From NCBI RefSeq assembly GCF_002835935.1, contig NZ_PJCF01000006.1:186001-250000 (forward strand): a DNA stretch of 64,000 bases, read 5' to 3'. Below are positions 55,677 through 64,000 of the stretch, piece by piece; positions within the stretch are counted from its first letter, which is position 1; each line of letters starts with the position of its first letter. The translations under genes were made by a program, and so were the position numbers. The notes beneath the pieces are model-generated. The model made no database searches, was not told the DNA's origin, and saw only the letters and a list, made by a program, of their open reading frames with translations. Origin of the DNA: Paraglaciecola sp. MB-3u-78. GTDB lineage: Bacteria; Pseudomonadota; Gammaproteobacteria; Enterobacterales; Alteromonadaceae.

Positions 55677-56765
55677 TTAATTAATCTGTTCCTTGCAATA
55701 CTTAAAGTTTCTAGTCTCAGCCAGTTTTACAACATCATTTACTATTATAATGCTTGCCTTTAACTCGCCTGATTTTTCTAAATTACTTATCCAGCTCAAC
55801 AATAAATCATCATTAAACTCCATGACTCTAATTGCCTGATGAAACTTGTAGTCATTGTTCATTTTCAGATAGGTTTCGTATTGTTCTGGAATACGTATCT
55901 GGCTGGTTTCAAATGGACCCATATCAACCATCATCCTCATTAAACCCATGCCAATAAAAAAAAATGAATGGTTCGTCCCTCTGGATACCAAGTCTTGACC
56001 AAAGCGGAAACATATTGAAGACATATAAACATCACCAACATTTTCTTCACAAAACTTAATAATCCCATCATAACTAGGGGTATTTATAGCTTCCAATTTA
56101 AGAGCTTCTATTAAGCTAGCGTGTAAACTGCCAGAATTCTCTCCACTTAATTCAAAAACGACTCTACTAATACTTTCTCCAAAACTGTTGCCATAATAAT
56201 TTGACTCTAAAGCTCGATTTAATGCCTTTAGAGTATTTTCGTCATCATTATTTCCAGCATAAAAGTTAGCCATATATGACCATATTTCACCGTCAGAGCT
56301 ACTATATATAGCAATTTCATTAAACAACTTCTGACTACATTCTGTTAATGTTGGCTTCTGAGTACAGACTCTTACTATCTCTGTTCTAATCAGCTCATCC
56401 TCAGGAAAAGATTGCGCATACTTAATTAATGCATTGACTTTATTATGGCCATCTTCTAAGGGAGTAGAAAAAGCATCAAGAAACTTGTTTTGTAGAGTCC
56501 CACGTAAAAGCTCTGTATCTTGGATTTCCTTAGAAGATTTAATATTTTCATCTTCTCTATCACCCACACACTTTTTAACATAATCTTCTAAAACATTTAT
56601 GTTTGCTTCTAAAGCAGACTCTATTGAGATAATTTTTTGGCTATTATCGATGAAGATAATCTTTTCTTTTACTTCTCTTACATTATCTACACTGCCGCTA
56701 TTTAGTGTGAAAATGGCTAACAGAAATAGGATTGTGAGAACGATTAAACTAAAAAACTTAATCAA
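55677..56765 (-). CDS. Hypothetical helical-repeat protein with N-terminal anchor
   Basis: 362 residues. A hydrophobic N-terminus (MIKFFSLIVLTILFLLAIFT) is a signal or membrane anchor. The rest is helical; WSYMANFYAGNNDDENTLKA and SLHASLIEALKLEAINTPSY look like degenerate tetratricopeptide or Sel1-like repeats. Five or more Cys residues are spread through the protein (VKKCVGD, RVCTQKP, LTECSQ, FCEEN, SICFRF), so disulfides are possible if it is exported. It is AT-rich and not recognised. It sits beside dispersed repeats, so horizontal origin is plausible. Confidence 0.65.
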   Translation of the reverse strand: MIKFFSLIVLTILFLLAIFTLNSGSVDNVREVKEKIIFIDNSQKIISIESALEANINVLEDYVKKCVGDREDENIKSSKEIQDTELLRGTLQNKFLDAFSTPLEDGHNKVNALIKYAQSFPEDELIRTEIVRVCTQKPTLTECSQKLFNEIAIYSSSDGEIWSYMANFYAGNNDDENTLKALNRALESNYYGNSFGESISRVVFELSGENSGSLHASLIEALKLEAINTPSYDGIIKFCEENVGDVYMSSICFRFGQDLVSRGTNHSFFFIGMGLMRMMVDMGPFETSQIRIPEQYETYLKMNNDYKFHQAIRVMEFNDDLLLSWISNLEKSGELKASIIIVNDVVKLAETRNFKYCKEQIN

Positions 56766-56895
56766 AAATAGTTCCTTTTTTATAAAAGAATAATAAAAAT
56801 GGTCAGATCCAAATTAACAGCCCCCACGACTTTCGCGACCCAACAAGCCAACCTAGTTAATCTTCTGAAGCATATTTCGACTTCTGAATTTGAGA

Positions 56896-59082
56896 TTATT
56901 TAGCTAACTGACTAACGAAATATATCCTAAGTAAATGTAATTGATCATAACTCACTTGTTCATTGAGGCTGTCGTAAACAGGTTTTAGGCGTTCGTGGGT
57001 ATGTTCTGCAAATGCGGCTAAAGCTGCGTCAATATGGATTTGACTCAAACCTGATTGCTCCAGCAACTGTGAAGGTTTAGCAAACTCATGCCCATCTTGC
57101 GCATAGCGATACAGATGATTAATGATAGTGCCGTCTTTTACCTTAAATTGTTCGGCTAAAGACGCTATAGATTGCCCCGACTGATAAGCGCTAACAATTT
57201 CAGCGCTGCGGCTACTGGAGTTGGTATTGCTGCTTTTGCTCACCGTTGTTTTACTAGCCGTTTGGGTATTGGTCACTTCTTCAATACTATTTTGTTGGCA
57301 ATGGTCGCTGATAAGGGCTAGATAATGCTCACCATACTTATCTAATTTTGCTTGCCCTACACCATGAATACGTAACAAGCTTTCTTGGGAGTGGGGGAAA
57401 TAATGAGCCATTTCGTTGAGAGTGCGATCAGAGAAGATGGCGTATGGAGGCAGGTTTGCTGCATCAGCCAAACGTTTACGGTCAGCTTTTAATATCGCAA
57501 CCAATTGCTGGTCACCTGGGTTAACCAGTGTTTTAGATGCATGGCTACTTGCAGCAACAGGTTGTTGCAACAAGGCAAAGAATGGCACTTTACCTTTTAA
57601 TACATCACCGGCTTTTTGGGTAAGCTTTAATCCGCCAAATTGTTCTTCTTGGCTCAGCAACCCTTTTTGAATCAGTTGTCGCGCCAGCGCCATCCACTGC
57701 TTTTTATTATACTCATTGCCAATGTTGTAAGTTGAAAGCAAGTTATGTTGGTTTTGTAATACTTTTTCGGCGCTAGAGCCACGCAATACATCAATAATAT
57801 GGCTAGAGCCAAATCGTTGACCGGTACGATGTACACAAGACAAAAACTTTTGGGCTGGCACGGTTAAGTCAGATTTTTCTTTGCTTTCACCGGTGCAGTT
57901 GTCACAGTTAGCGCAATTTTCTTTAGCAGACTTTTCGCCAAAATATTCTAGTAGTGGCGTACGTCTGCAGTCTTCTGCCTCGGCTAAAGCTAACATTTGA
58001 TTGAGGTGCATATTAGCCAGACGTTTTTCTTGCTCGTTACTCATCTGATCGATAAAGAAACGAATTTTACCTGTGTCACCGTAACCAAATAATAGTAAAC
58101 AATCAGCGTCTAGGCCGTCACGACCAGCACGACCAATTTGTTGGTAATAACCTTCAATATTTTTGGGCAGATCGTAATGCAATACAAAACGAACGTCTGG
58201 TTTATTAATGCCCATACCAAACGCGATGGTCGCCACAATAATGTTGACATCATCACGGATAAAACGTTCTTGATAATCACTACGTTTAATACTGCTCAGC
58301 CCTGCATGATAAGGCAACGCCGAAAATCCATCCTGCTGCAGCTTGGCGGTAAGTTCATCGACGCCTTTGCGTGATTGGCAGTAAACGATCCCCGACTGAT
58401 CCGGATGTTGTTCAACAAAATGTTTACACTGCTGGTAGGGACTATCTTTGGGTACGACGCCAATGTACAAGTTAGGGCGATCAAAACTTGAAATGAACTC
58501 GCTACTGTCAACTATGTTCAGCTGGCGTTTAATGTCCTCTCGCACTCTGGGTGTAGCAGTCGCCGTTAAGGCGATACATACGGCTTTGGGGAAACATTCA
58601 ATAAGACGATTAAGCTGACGGTACTCGGGGCGAAAGTCGTGGCCCCATTCAGAAATACAGTGTGCTTCATCAATGGCAATACAGGCCACATCACAATTTG
58701 AGAGCATGTCTAAAATATTAGTTTGCAACGCGGTTTCTGGTGCCAAAAACAGCAGTTTAATCTGTTGTTGTTTGATGGCATCTAAGTTGTCTTGGTAATC
58801 ATTGTCTGAAAGTGAACTATTTAACACACAAGCGGGAATGGCGAGTTCATTTAACTGTCTGACTTGGTCTTGCATCAAGGATATTAGCGGTGAAATAACA
58901 ATGGTTAAACCATCAAATACTGTGCCTGGGATCTGGTAACACAAGGATTTACCGCCACCCGTTGGCATAATAGCCAAGGTATTTTGCTTATGTAACACGT
59001 TACTGATAATGGCTTCTTGGGACTCGCGAAACTGATCGAAGCCGAAGACGTTTTTTAGAATTGTGTTTGCTTGATTAATCAC
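56896..59082 (-). CDS. recQ: ATP-dependent DNA helicase RecQ, extended
   Basis: 728-residue 3'-5' helicase. Motif I is TGGGKSLCYQIP, motif II DEAH, then SRKGVDEL and the Q/R block (QQIGRAGRDG). The RQC zinc site is CRRTP..CANCDNC and the HRDC region includes LLRIHGVGQAKLDKYGEHYL. E. coli RecQ has about 609 residues. The extra roughly 110 here follow a Ser/Thr-rich linker and read SAEIVSAYQSGQSIASLAEQ, a helix-turn-helix (HTH_40-like) extension seen in some RecQ proteins. Confidence 0.95.
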   Translation of the reverse strand: MINQANTILKNVFGFDQFRESQEAIISNVLHKQNTLAIMPTGGGKSLCYQIPGTVFDGLTIVISPLISLMQDQVRQLNELAIPACVLNSSLSDNDYQDNLDAIKQQQIKLLFLAPETALQTNILDMLSNCDVACIAIDEAHCISEWGHDFRPEYRQLNRLIECFPKAVCIALTATATPRVREDIKRQLNIVDSSEFISSFDRPNLYIGVVPKDSPYQQCKHFVEQHPDQSGIVYCQSRKGVDELTAKLQQDGFSALPYHAGLSSIKRSDYQERFIRDDVNIIVATIAFGMGINKPDVRFVLHYDLPKNIEGYYQQIGRAGRDGLDADCLLLFGYGDTGKIRFFIDQMSNEQEKRLANMHLNQMLALAEAEDCRRTPLLEYFGEKSAKENCANCDNCTGESKEKSDLTVPAQKFLSCVHRTGQRFGSSHIIDVLRGSSAEKVLQNQHNLLSTYNIGNEYNKKQWMALARQLIQKGLLSQEEQFGGLKLTQKAGDVLKGKVPFFALLQQPVAASSHASKTLVNPGDQQLVAILKADRKRLADAANLPPYAIFSDRTLNEMAHYFPHSQESLLRIHGVGQAKLDKYGEHYLALISDHCQQNSIEEVTNTQTASKTTVSKSSNTNSSSRSAEIVSAYQSGQSIASLAEQFKVKDGTIINHLYRYAQDGHEFAKPSQLLEQSGLSQIHIDAALAAFAEHTHERLKPVYDSLNEQVSYDQLHLLRIYFVSQLAK

Positions 59083-59206
59083 TGTAGTTCTTCCTTGCTG
59101 CTCTTTAATATCTATGGTGTCAGGATCGCATGTAGGACTGAACGTTAACGAAAATAGCCACCATGAATCAAAAATGGTGGCTTTAAAGTTAATTCATGAA
59201 GCAAGA

Positions 59207-62101
59207 TTAAAGTGGTTTACCCTCTTCATCAAGCTCAATAATATTTTCAAACATGGGCTGTAAACTTTCCATGATGGCGGCTTTGTCACCCACTACAACA
59301 GTAATCATCTCATTCAGCTTAAGATGTTTGGCGGCCAATCCACTGAGCTCTTCTAAGCTCACATTTGCCAATATTTCATTTTGTTTATCCACAAAACCTG
59401 AATCTAGATTATAGGTCATGATTTCTGATAAAAAGCTCAATTTTTGCCGTGGTGTTTCATAATTGCGTGCATCACGCTGGCCAATTGCACTTTTCACAAA
59501 TTCCAGCTCTTTTAATGTCAAACCTTGCTCCCCAAAGGCAGAAATTTCATTTCTAAACTGCACAATAGAATCAGCGGTAGTGTCTGCACGCACACCGGCT
59601 TGGGCTCGGTAAAAGCCATGAAGATCATCTCCATAAAAGAAAGAGCGTGCACCGTAGGTGTAACCTTTATCCTCTCTCAGATTAAGATTGATCCTACTGT
59701 TAAAAGCCCCACCCAAATTGTAATTCATTAGATCAGCGCGGTAATACTCCCCAACTGAGTCATAGTTAAGTGCGCGCTTACCAATACGTATTTCAGACTG
59801 CGCGGCTTCGGGCTTATTAATAAAATATAAGGTGCCGGCTTGCAACTCTGGGAATGCTTTGATTGCTGGCATCGGGCTGGTTTTACCTTGCCAAATATCT
59901 AAGGTTTTAAGGGCTTGAATAATCTCATTCTCAGCCAAACTACTCACCACTATAAGGTCGGCATTCGAAGGGCCATAAAAAGTACTATAAAATTCAGTGA
60001 CATCCTTTAAAGAAAGCTTTTCTAAGGTAGCAATAGATCCTTTGTTACTATAAGCAAAGCTATTGTCACTTCCAAAAATCAACTTGTTAAATACTTCAGT
60101 GGCTGTGGTAGCGGCATCTTTTTTGGCGGTTTTAAGGCCTTCAATTTGTTGCTTTTGCAAACGTATAAAGTCGGCATTGTCAAACTTGGGCTGAGTAAGT
60201 TGCTCGATTGCCACAGCAAGTGTCTCATCCAAATTTTTAGTCAGGGTGCGAATATTGATAGAGGTAAACTTATTGTCGGCCGAAAAATCGACAGTTGAAC
60301 CCAACTTTTGTAATTGATTAGATAAATCTTCAGCTGTAGATTTTTTGGTGGCTTCCCCCAGCATTGCAGCTGTTAGTGAGGCTAGTCCAAGCTTATCGAC
60401 TGATTCTCTTGTCTGCCCTGCTGGGACACGCAAGCGGATGGTGGTGGTAGGCACTTCATCGTTCACTGTTCCTAAAATTTTAATGCCTGTTTTAGTTGTG
60501 AGTTGATAGATGTCCGGCACGCTGACACTGGGGTTATTCCCAGAGGTAGGAACCACAGAGCGGTCGAAGTCTGACGTGCCTGGGCGCAGCGCAAGTGAAT
60601 CATCTTCAAGACTAGTAGGAATAGTTCTATCGTAACGCTGCCAAGTGTCCGGCTGGGCGATTTTATCACCTTGCCCATTCGGCACTATGCTCATGATCAC
60701 CCCATGCTTATTTTTAATATATTTTTTATATACACGCATCACATCGTCTTGGCTGACGTTTTCATAACGTGCCACGTCATCACTAATGGCATCAGGATTA
60801 TTTCGAAAGGTTTGATACATGGCCAATTGACCCACTTTACCCGCAACACTTTCTAAGCCATAAATTAAGCCCGATACAATACCGGCTTTAACACGTTGAA
60901 TATCATCTAAGTTGGCTCCGCCTCGACTTTCAAACTCTGCTAAGGATGCTCGGGTAATGGTTTCCAATTCCGCTAAAGTGGTACCGGGGGTAGGTAGCGC
61001 AAAGATGCTAAATTGACAACTGAGTTCTGCACATCCATGACCTGCACTGGCCTGCACTGCTTTGCCATTTTTGACCATATTTTTATACAACAAGGATGTT
61101 TTCCCCGTTCCCAATATTGACATTAATACGTCAAGTGGTGCTTCATCTGGATGATTAAGATGAACGGTAGGGTATGACATGTAAATCAAAGGCAAAGACA
61201 CATTATCTTGCATAGAAATATAGCGATCTTTGTCTAAGGTCACAGGAATAAATTCAGGGTTGGCTACTTCAGGTCCACGAGGGATACCGCCAAAATATTG
61301 TTTAACCCAAGCGAGAGTTTGCTGCTCATCCATATCACCACCTATGGTTAAGGTGGCATTATTAGGGCCATACCAACGTAGGAAGAATTTTTTTAAATCG
61401 TTCAGGTTAGCCCGATTTAAGTCTTCTATGTAACCTATGGTTGACCAAGAATAGGGATGACCTTCTGGAAAAAGTGCTTCATTCACTCTTTCTCTCAACA
61501 AGCCATAAGGACGGTTGTCGTAATTTTGTCCACGTTCATTTTTAACGGTTTCTCGTTGATTTTCGAATTTTTGTTTTGTCACCGCATTTAGGAAAAATCC
61601 CATGCGATCTGCTTCCAACCACAACATACGTTCTAATTGATTGGATGGAACCGTTTCATAATAATTAGTTCGGTCTTGATTGGTCGATCCATTTAGGGTG
61701 CCACCAGATTCGGTGATCAGACCAAAATGTTGCTCGTCAGCAACGTTTTCAGACCCTTGAAACATCATATGTTCGAAAAAATGAGCAAAGCCTGACTTAC
61801 CAGCCTCTTCGCGGCCCGAACCAACATGATAAGTAATATCAATATGCACAAGGGGATCAGAGTTATCAGGGTGTAAAATAACAGTGAGTCCATTATCGAG
61901 CTGATACTGGGTAAAAGGAATGACAATCTCATCAACTTTTTTGGCTACAGAGGTGATTTTTTTAAGCCCCTCTGGAATAACCTTCGATTTGGTTTGCTCG
62001 CTATCGGTTTGGGTCATGGCTTGTTTGGGATCTATTACGTCACAAGCTGCAAGGCTTAAGATAGCCGTCATTCCTGCAACCATTAAAATTTGTTTTTTCA
62101 T
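59207..62101 (-). CDS. M16 family zinc metallopeptidase lipoprotein
   Basis: 964-residue pitrilysin-type peptidase with two M16 halves. The catalytic HFFEH (HxxEH) is near residue 115 and the third zinc ligand lies in RERVNEALFPEGHPY, about 75 residues later. The second half lacks the motif, as expected. The ATG at 62101 gives a lipoprotein signal with Cys at residue 19 (LSLAAC) and is chosen for that reason; a nine-codon longer reading lacks a signal start. Likely periplasmic face, outer-membrane anchored. Substrate unknown. Confidence 0.92.
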   Translation of the reverse strand: MKKQILMVAGMTAILSLAACDVIDPKQAMTQTDSEQTKSKVIPEGLKKITSVAKKVDEIVIPFTQYQLDNGLTVILHPDNSDPLVHIDITYHVGSGREEAGKSGFAHFFEHMMFQGSENVADEQHFGLITESGGTLNGSTNQDRTNYYETVPSNQLERMLWLEADRMGFFLNAVTKQKFENQRETVKNERGQNYDNRPYGLLRERVNEALFPEGHPYSWSTIGYIEDLNRANLNDLKKFFLRWYGPNNATLTIGGDMDEQQTLAWVKQYFGGIPRGPEVANPEFIPVTLDKDRYISMQDNVSLPLIYMSYPTVHLNHPDEAPLDVLMSILGTGKTSLLYKNMVKNGKAVQASAGHGCAELSCQFSIFALPTPGTTLAELETITRASLAEFESRGGANLDDIQRVKAGIVSGLIYGLESVAGKVGQLAMYQTFRNNPDAISDDVARYENVSQDDVMRVYKKYIKNKHGVIMSIVPNGQGDKIAQPDTWQRYDRTIPTSLEDDSLALRPGTSDFDRSVVPTSGNNPSVSVPDIYQLTTKTGIKILGTVNDEVPTTTIRLRVPAGQTRESVDKLGLASLTAAMLGEATKKSTAEDLSNQLQKLGSTVDFSADNKFTSINIRTLTKNLDETLAVAIEQLTQPKFDNADFIRLQKQQIEGLKTAKKDAATTATEVFNKLIFGSDNSFAYSNKGSIATLEKLSLKDVTEFYSTFYGPSNADLIVVSSLAENEIIQALKTLDIWQGKTSPMPAIKAFPELQAGTLYFINKPEAAQSEIRIGKRALNYDSVGEYYRADLMNYNLGGAFNSRINLNLREDKGYTYGARSFFYGDDLHGFYRAQAGVRADTTADSIVQFRNEISAFGEQGLTLKELEFVKSAIGQRDARNYETPRQKLSFLSEIMTYNLDSGFVDKQNEILANVSLEELSGLAAKHLKLNEMITVVVGDKAAIMESLQPMFENIIELDEEGKPL

Positions 62102-62280
62102 AAGATGATGGACCATTGATAGAGACAAAAAAGAAAAGGTGGCTGGCGATATTACACATTTAATATTCAGAAATCTCGGTCAGACAAGTAAAATTCTATG
62201 TCAACACAGCCTCAGAAAATTACAACTACATATCAAACACGATTTTAGTTTAAACTTATCTTAGTTTTATTGTAGCGGTG

Positions 62281-63210
62281 ATGTTTTTCAGTATGTTTTT
62301 GACAATTTTTTCTCCCTTATTTGGGGCTATATCCTCATTAGGTTATTTGATTAACACCATATTTTGGTTGATACCGATTTTAATTTTTTCATTTCTGAAG
62401 TTAATACCCATCAAAATATGGCAAACGTTTATGTCTTACTTGCTAGATGGGTGCGCCACGTTTTGGATATCTGTAAACAGTGTTAATCAGAATCTATTTA
62501 GTCACACAAAGTTTGCAGCTTCGGGTCTAGAAGGCTTAAGCCAAAAGGATTGGTACTTGGTGATATCTAACCATCAATCTTGGGTTGATATCTTAGTGTT
62601 ACAGCGTATTTTCAATCGTAAAATTCCTTTTCTTAAATTTTTTCTAAAAAAAGAATTAATTTGGGTGCCCTTTCTTGGTCTAGCATGGTGGGCGTTAGAC
62701 TTTCCCTTTATGCATAGATACAGTAAAGCGTTATTAGCCAAACATCCTCACTTAAAAGGCAAAGATTTAGAAAACACCCGTAAGGCTTGCAAAAAATTTA
62801 CATTTAAGCCAGTGAGTATCATGAATTTTGTAGAAGGTACGCGGCTAACAGAGCAAAAACGGACGCGCCAAGGGGCAAAGTTTCAACACTTACTTAAACC
62901 CAAAGCTGGCGGCATGGCTTTTGTGTTAGGAGCCATGGGAGAGCAGCTACATAAATTACTTGATGTGACAATTCATTATCCAGAGGGGACGCCTACTTAC
63001 TGGGAGTTTGTCTGCGGAAAAGTCAAAAATGTACAAGTCCAGATTAAAGTATTATCTATTCAAGAATTACTGAATAGCGATGCCTATGGGCCTGACTACT
63101 TTGACGACCATATACAAAGGGTCAAATTTCAACGATGGCTAACAGAATTGTGGGAGCAAAAAGACCAAGATTTGCAGTCGCTTTTAGTCGAGAAATCACG
63201 AGATGTTTAG
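62281..63210 (+). CDS. YihG-type acyltransferase (LPLAT family), first copy
   Basis: 310-residue inner-membrane acyltransferase with an N-terminal transmembrane region (residues 1-45). The catalytic block is NHQSWVD (H-x4-D), followed by FFLKKELIWVPFLGLAWWAL and FVEGTRLT. These match the YihG/YihU-neighbour group of phospholipid acyltransferases. The ATG at 62281 follows a GTG directly upstream that could also serve. The last 8 bp overlap a second gene of the same family, so the two are translationally coupled. Confidence 0.88.
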   Translation: MFFSMFLTIFSPLFGAISSLGYLINTIFWLIPILIFSFLKLIPIKIWQTFMSYLLDGCATFWISVNSVNQNLFSHTKFAASGLEGLSQKDWYLVISNHQSWVDILVLQRIFNRKIPFLKFFLKKELIWVPFLGLAWWALDFPFMHRYSKALLAKHPHLKGKDLENTRKACKKFTFKPVSIMNFVEGTRLTEQKRTRQGAKFQHLLKPKAGGMAFVLGAMGEQLHKLLDVTIHYPEGTPTYWEFVCGKVKNVQVQIKVLSIQELLNSDAYGPDYFDDHIQRVKFQRWLTELWEQKDQDLQSLLVEKSRDV

Positions 63211-64000
63211 TGTGTTTCCAAGTTTTATTGTGTTCCCTGTGCATTTGACTTTACAAATGATAAGTCTAGCTTTTTGGGCACTATGCATCACTTTTCTTGG
63301 ATTGATAAAATTTATTCTGCCTTTTTCTTTTATCACTAAGCCCCTTAATATCATACTAAATCTGATGATGTGTGCATTTGGATTTTGTAGTGTGGCCTTA
63401 ATCAAATGTATGAACAATGTAGAGTTAGATTATGTAGTGGAAGGTGATCTGAGCAAGCAAGAATGGTATCTGATTGTAGCCAATCACCTTAGCTGGTTAG
63501 ATATTATTTTATTAACTGATTTTGCTGCTGGAAAAATTCCTGCACCAAAATTTTTTCTTAAAAAAGAATTGATTTGGCTACCTTTTGTTGGTCTTGGGGC
63601 TTGGGCATTAGATATGCCTTTTATGCAACGCTACAGCAAAGCCTTCTTGCAAAAAAATCCCCACCTAGAAGGTAAAGACATAACCACCACTAAAAAATCT
63701 TGTGAGAAATTTCGTCAGTTGCCAACTACAGTCATCAACTTTGTCGAAGGTAATCGATTTACCCCAGAAAAACAAAAAATTAAAAAAAGTCCGTTTGAAA
63801 ACCTTTTACCTCCTAAAGCAGGAGGCATTGCGTTTACCCTCGCCACTATGGGCGAGTTGTTTACGAGCGTGCTGGATATTACTGTCATTTATCCTGATAC
63901 CCAAGGTAGCCCCATGATGGCAATGTTAGGCGGTCGTCTAAAAAAGGTCATTCTACGAGTTAATGTGCATCCAGTGACTGATGAAATAATGGGTGACTAT
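63203..64000 (+). CDS. YihG-type acyltransferase, second copy (partial)
   Basis: A clear second acyltransferase starts with ATG at 63203, overlapping the first by 8 bp, and runs off the window after 266 codons without a stop. NHLSWLD carries the catalytic His and Asp; FFLKKELIWLPFVGLGAWAL and FVEGNRFTPEKQ repeat the blocks of the first copy. Transmembrane segments occupy residues about 10-70. A tandem duplication followed by divergence is inferred. The C-terminus is not in view. Confidence 0.85.
   Translation, partial: MFSVFPSFIVFPVHLTLQMISLAFWALCITFLGLIKFILPFSFITKPLNIILNLMMCAFGFCSVALIKCMNNVELDYVVEGDLSKQEWYLIVANHLSWLDIILLTDFAAGKIPAPKFFLKKELIWLPFVGLGAWALDMPFMQRYSKAFLQKNPHLEGKDITTTKKSCEKFRQLPTTVINFVEGNRFTPEKQKIKKSPFENLLPPKAGGIAFTLATMGELFTSVLDITVIYPDTQGSPMMAMLGGRLKKVILRVNVHPVTDEIMGDY

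Overview
The window is a chromosomal segment of a low-to-moderate GC marine gammaproteobacterium, most likely an Alteromonadales member close to Glaciecola/Paraglaciecola (inference). The evidence is the gene set (complete MSHA pilus cluster next to uvrA-yajR-ssb, K+-dependent membrane pyrophosphatase, TIGR03899, TIGR04219 and DUF2333 proteins) and the AT-rich intergenic DNA. No rRNA, tRNA, CRISPR array or prophage was seen.

Region 1 (1-16.3 kb) is mainly housekeeping: hemE, a PhoD-like phosphatase, an S1/P1 nuclease, mpl, fbp, a membrane pyrophosphatase (hppA) divergent from the soluble pyrophosphatase (ppa), a DUF3299 protein, a hollowed-out chemotaxis receptor relic, a thioesterase in operon with uvrA, then yajR and ssb.

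Region 2 (16.3-21.3 kb) lies between ssb and the MSHA operon. It holds an IS630-family element, a deleted REC-GGDEF-EAL relic, one intact TonB-dependent receptor, a PAS-AraC regulator relic and a frameshifted sugar isomerase/epimerase relic. In Vibrio cholerae mshH occupies this interval; it is absent here.

Region 3 (21.5-36.2 kb) is the MSHA type IV pilus operon in the order mshI, a PilN-like gene, J, K, L, M, N, E, G, F, B, A, C, D, O, P, with tightly overlapping genes. MshE keeps both MshEN c-di-GMP-binding motifs. The last gene, mshQ, is decayed and is cut by an IS1634-type element (36.2-37.9 kb), which abuts a uracil-DNA glycosylase gene that has lost its 5' end. The IS flanks share no obvious target duplication, so this looks like a rearrangement breakpoint.

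Region 4 (38.5-49.9 kb) holds a REC-DUF3369-GGDEF-EAL phosphodiesterase, a TIGR03899 protein, the cysJIH sulfite-reduction operon, an outer-membrane TIGR04219 protein, a DUF2333 protein, a PCuAC copper chaperone, and a psp operon (pspA, pspC and a membrane protein) with a recognisable sigma-54 promoter.

Region 5 (49.9-56.8 kb) is an accessory patch: a Fic protein, two families of dispersed inverted repeats, a decayed antitoxin, a small secreted protein and small membrane protein pair with operator-like dyads upstream, dusA, and an AT-rich orphan gene. Region 6 (56.9-64 kb) has recQ with an extra C-terminal helix-turn-helix, an M16 lipoprotein peptidase, and two overlapping YihG-type acyltransferases, the second running off the window.

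The most unusual theme is a set of gene relics (MCP, REC-GGDEF-EAL, PAS-AraC, mshQ) in which the ends or end domains survive while the middle is deleted, concentrated around the insertion sequences and the MSHA locus.
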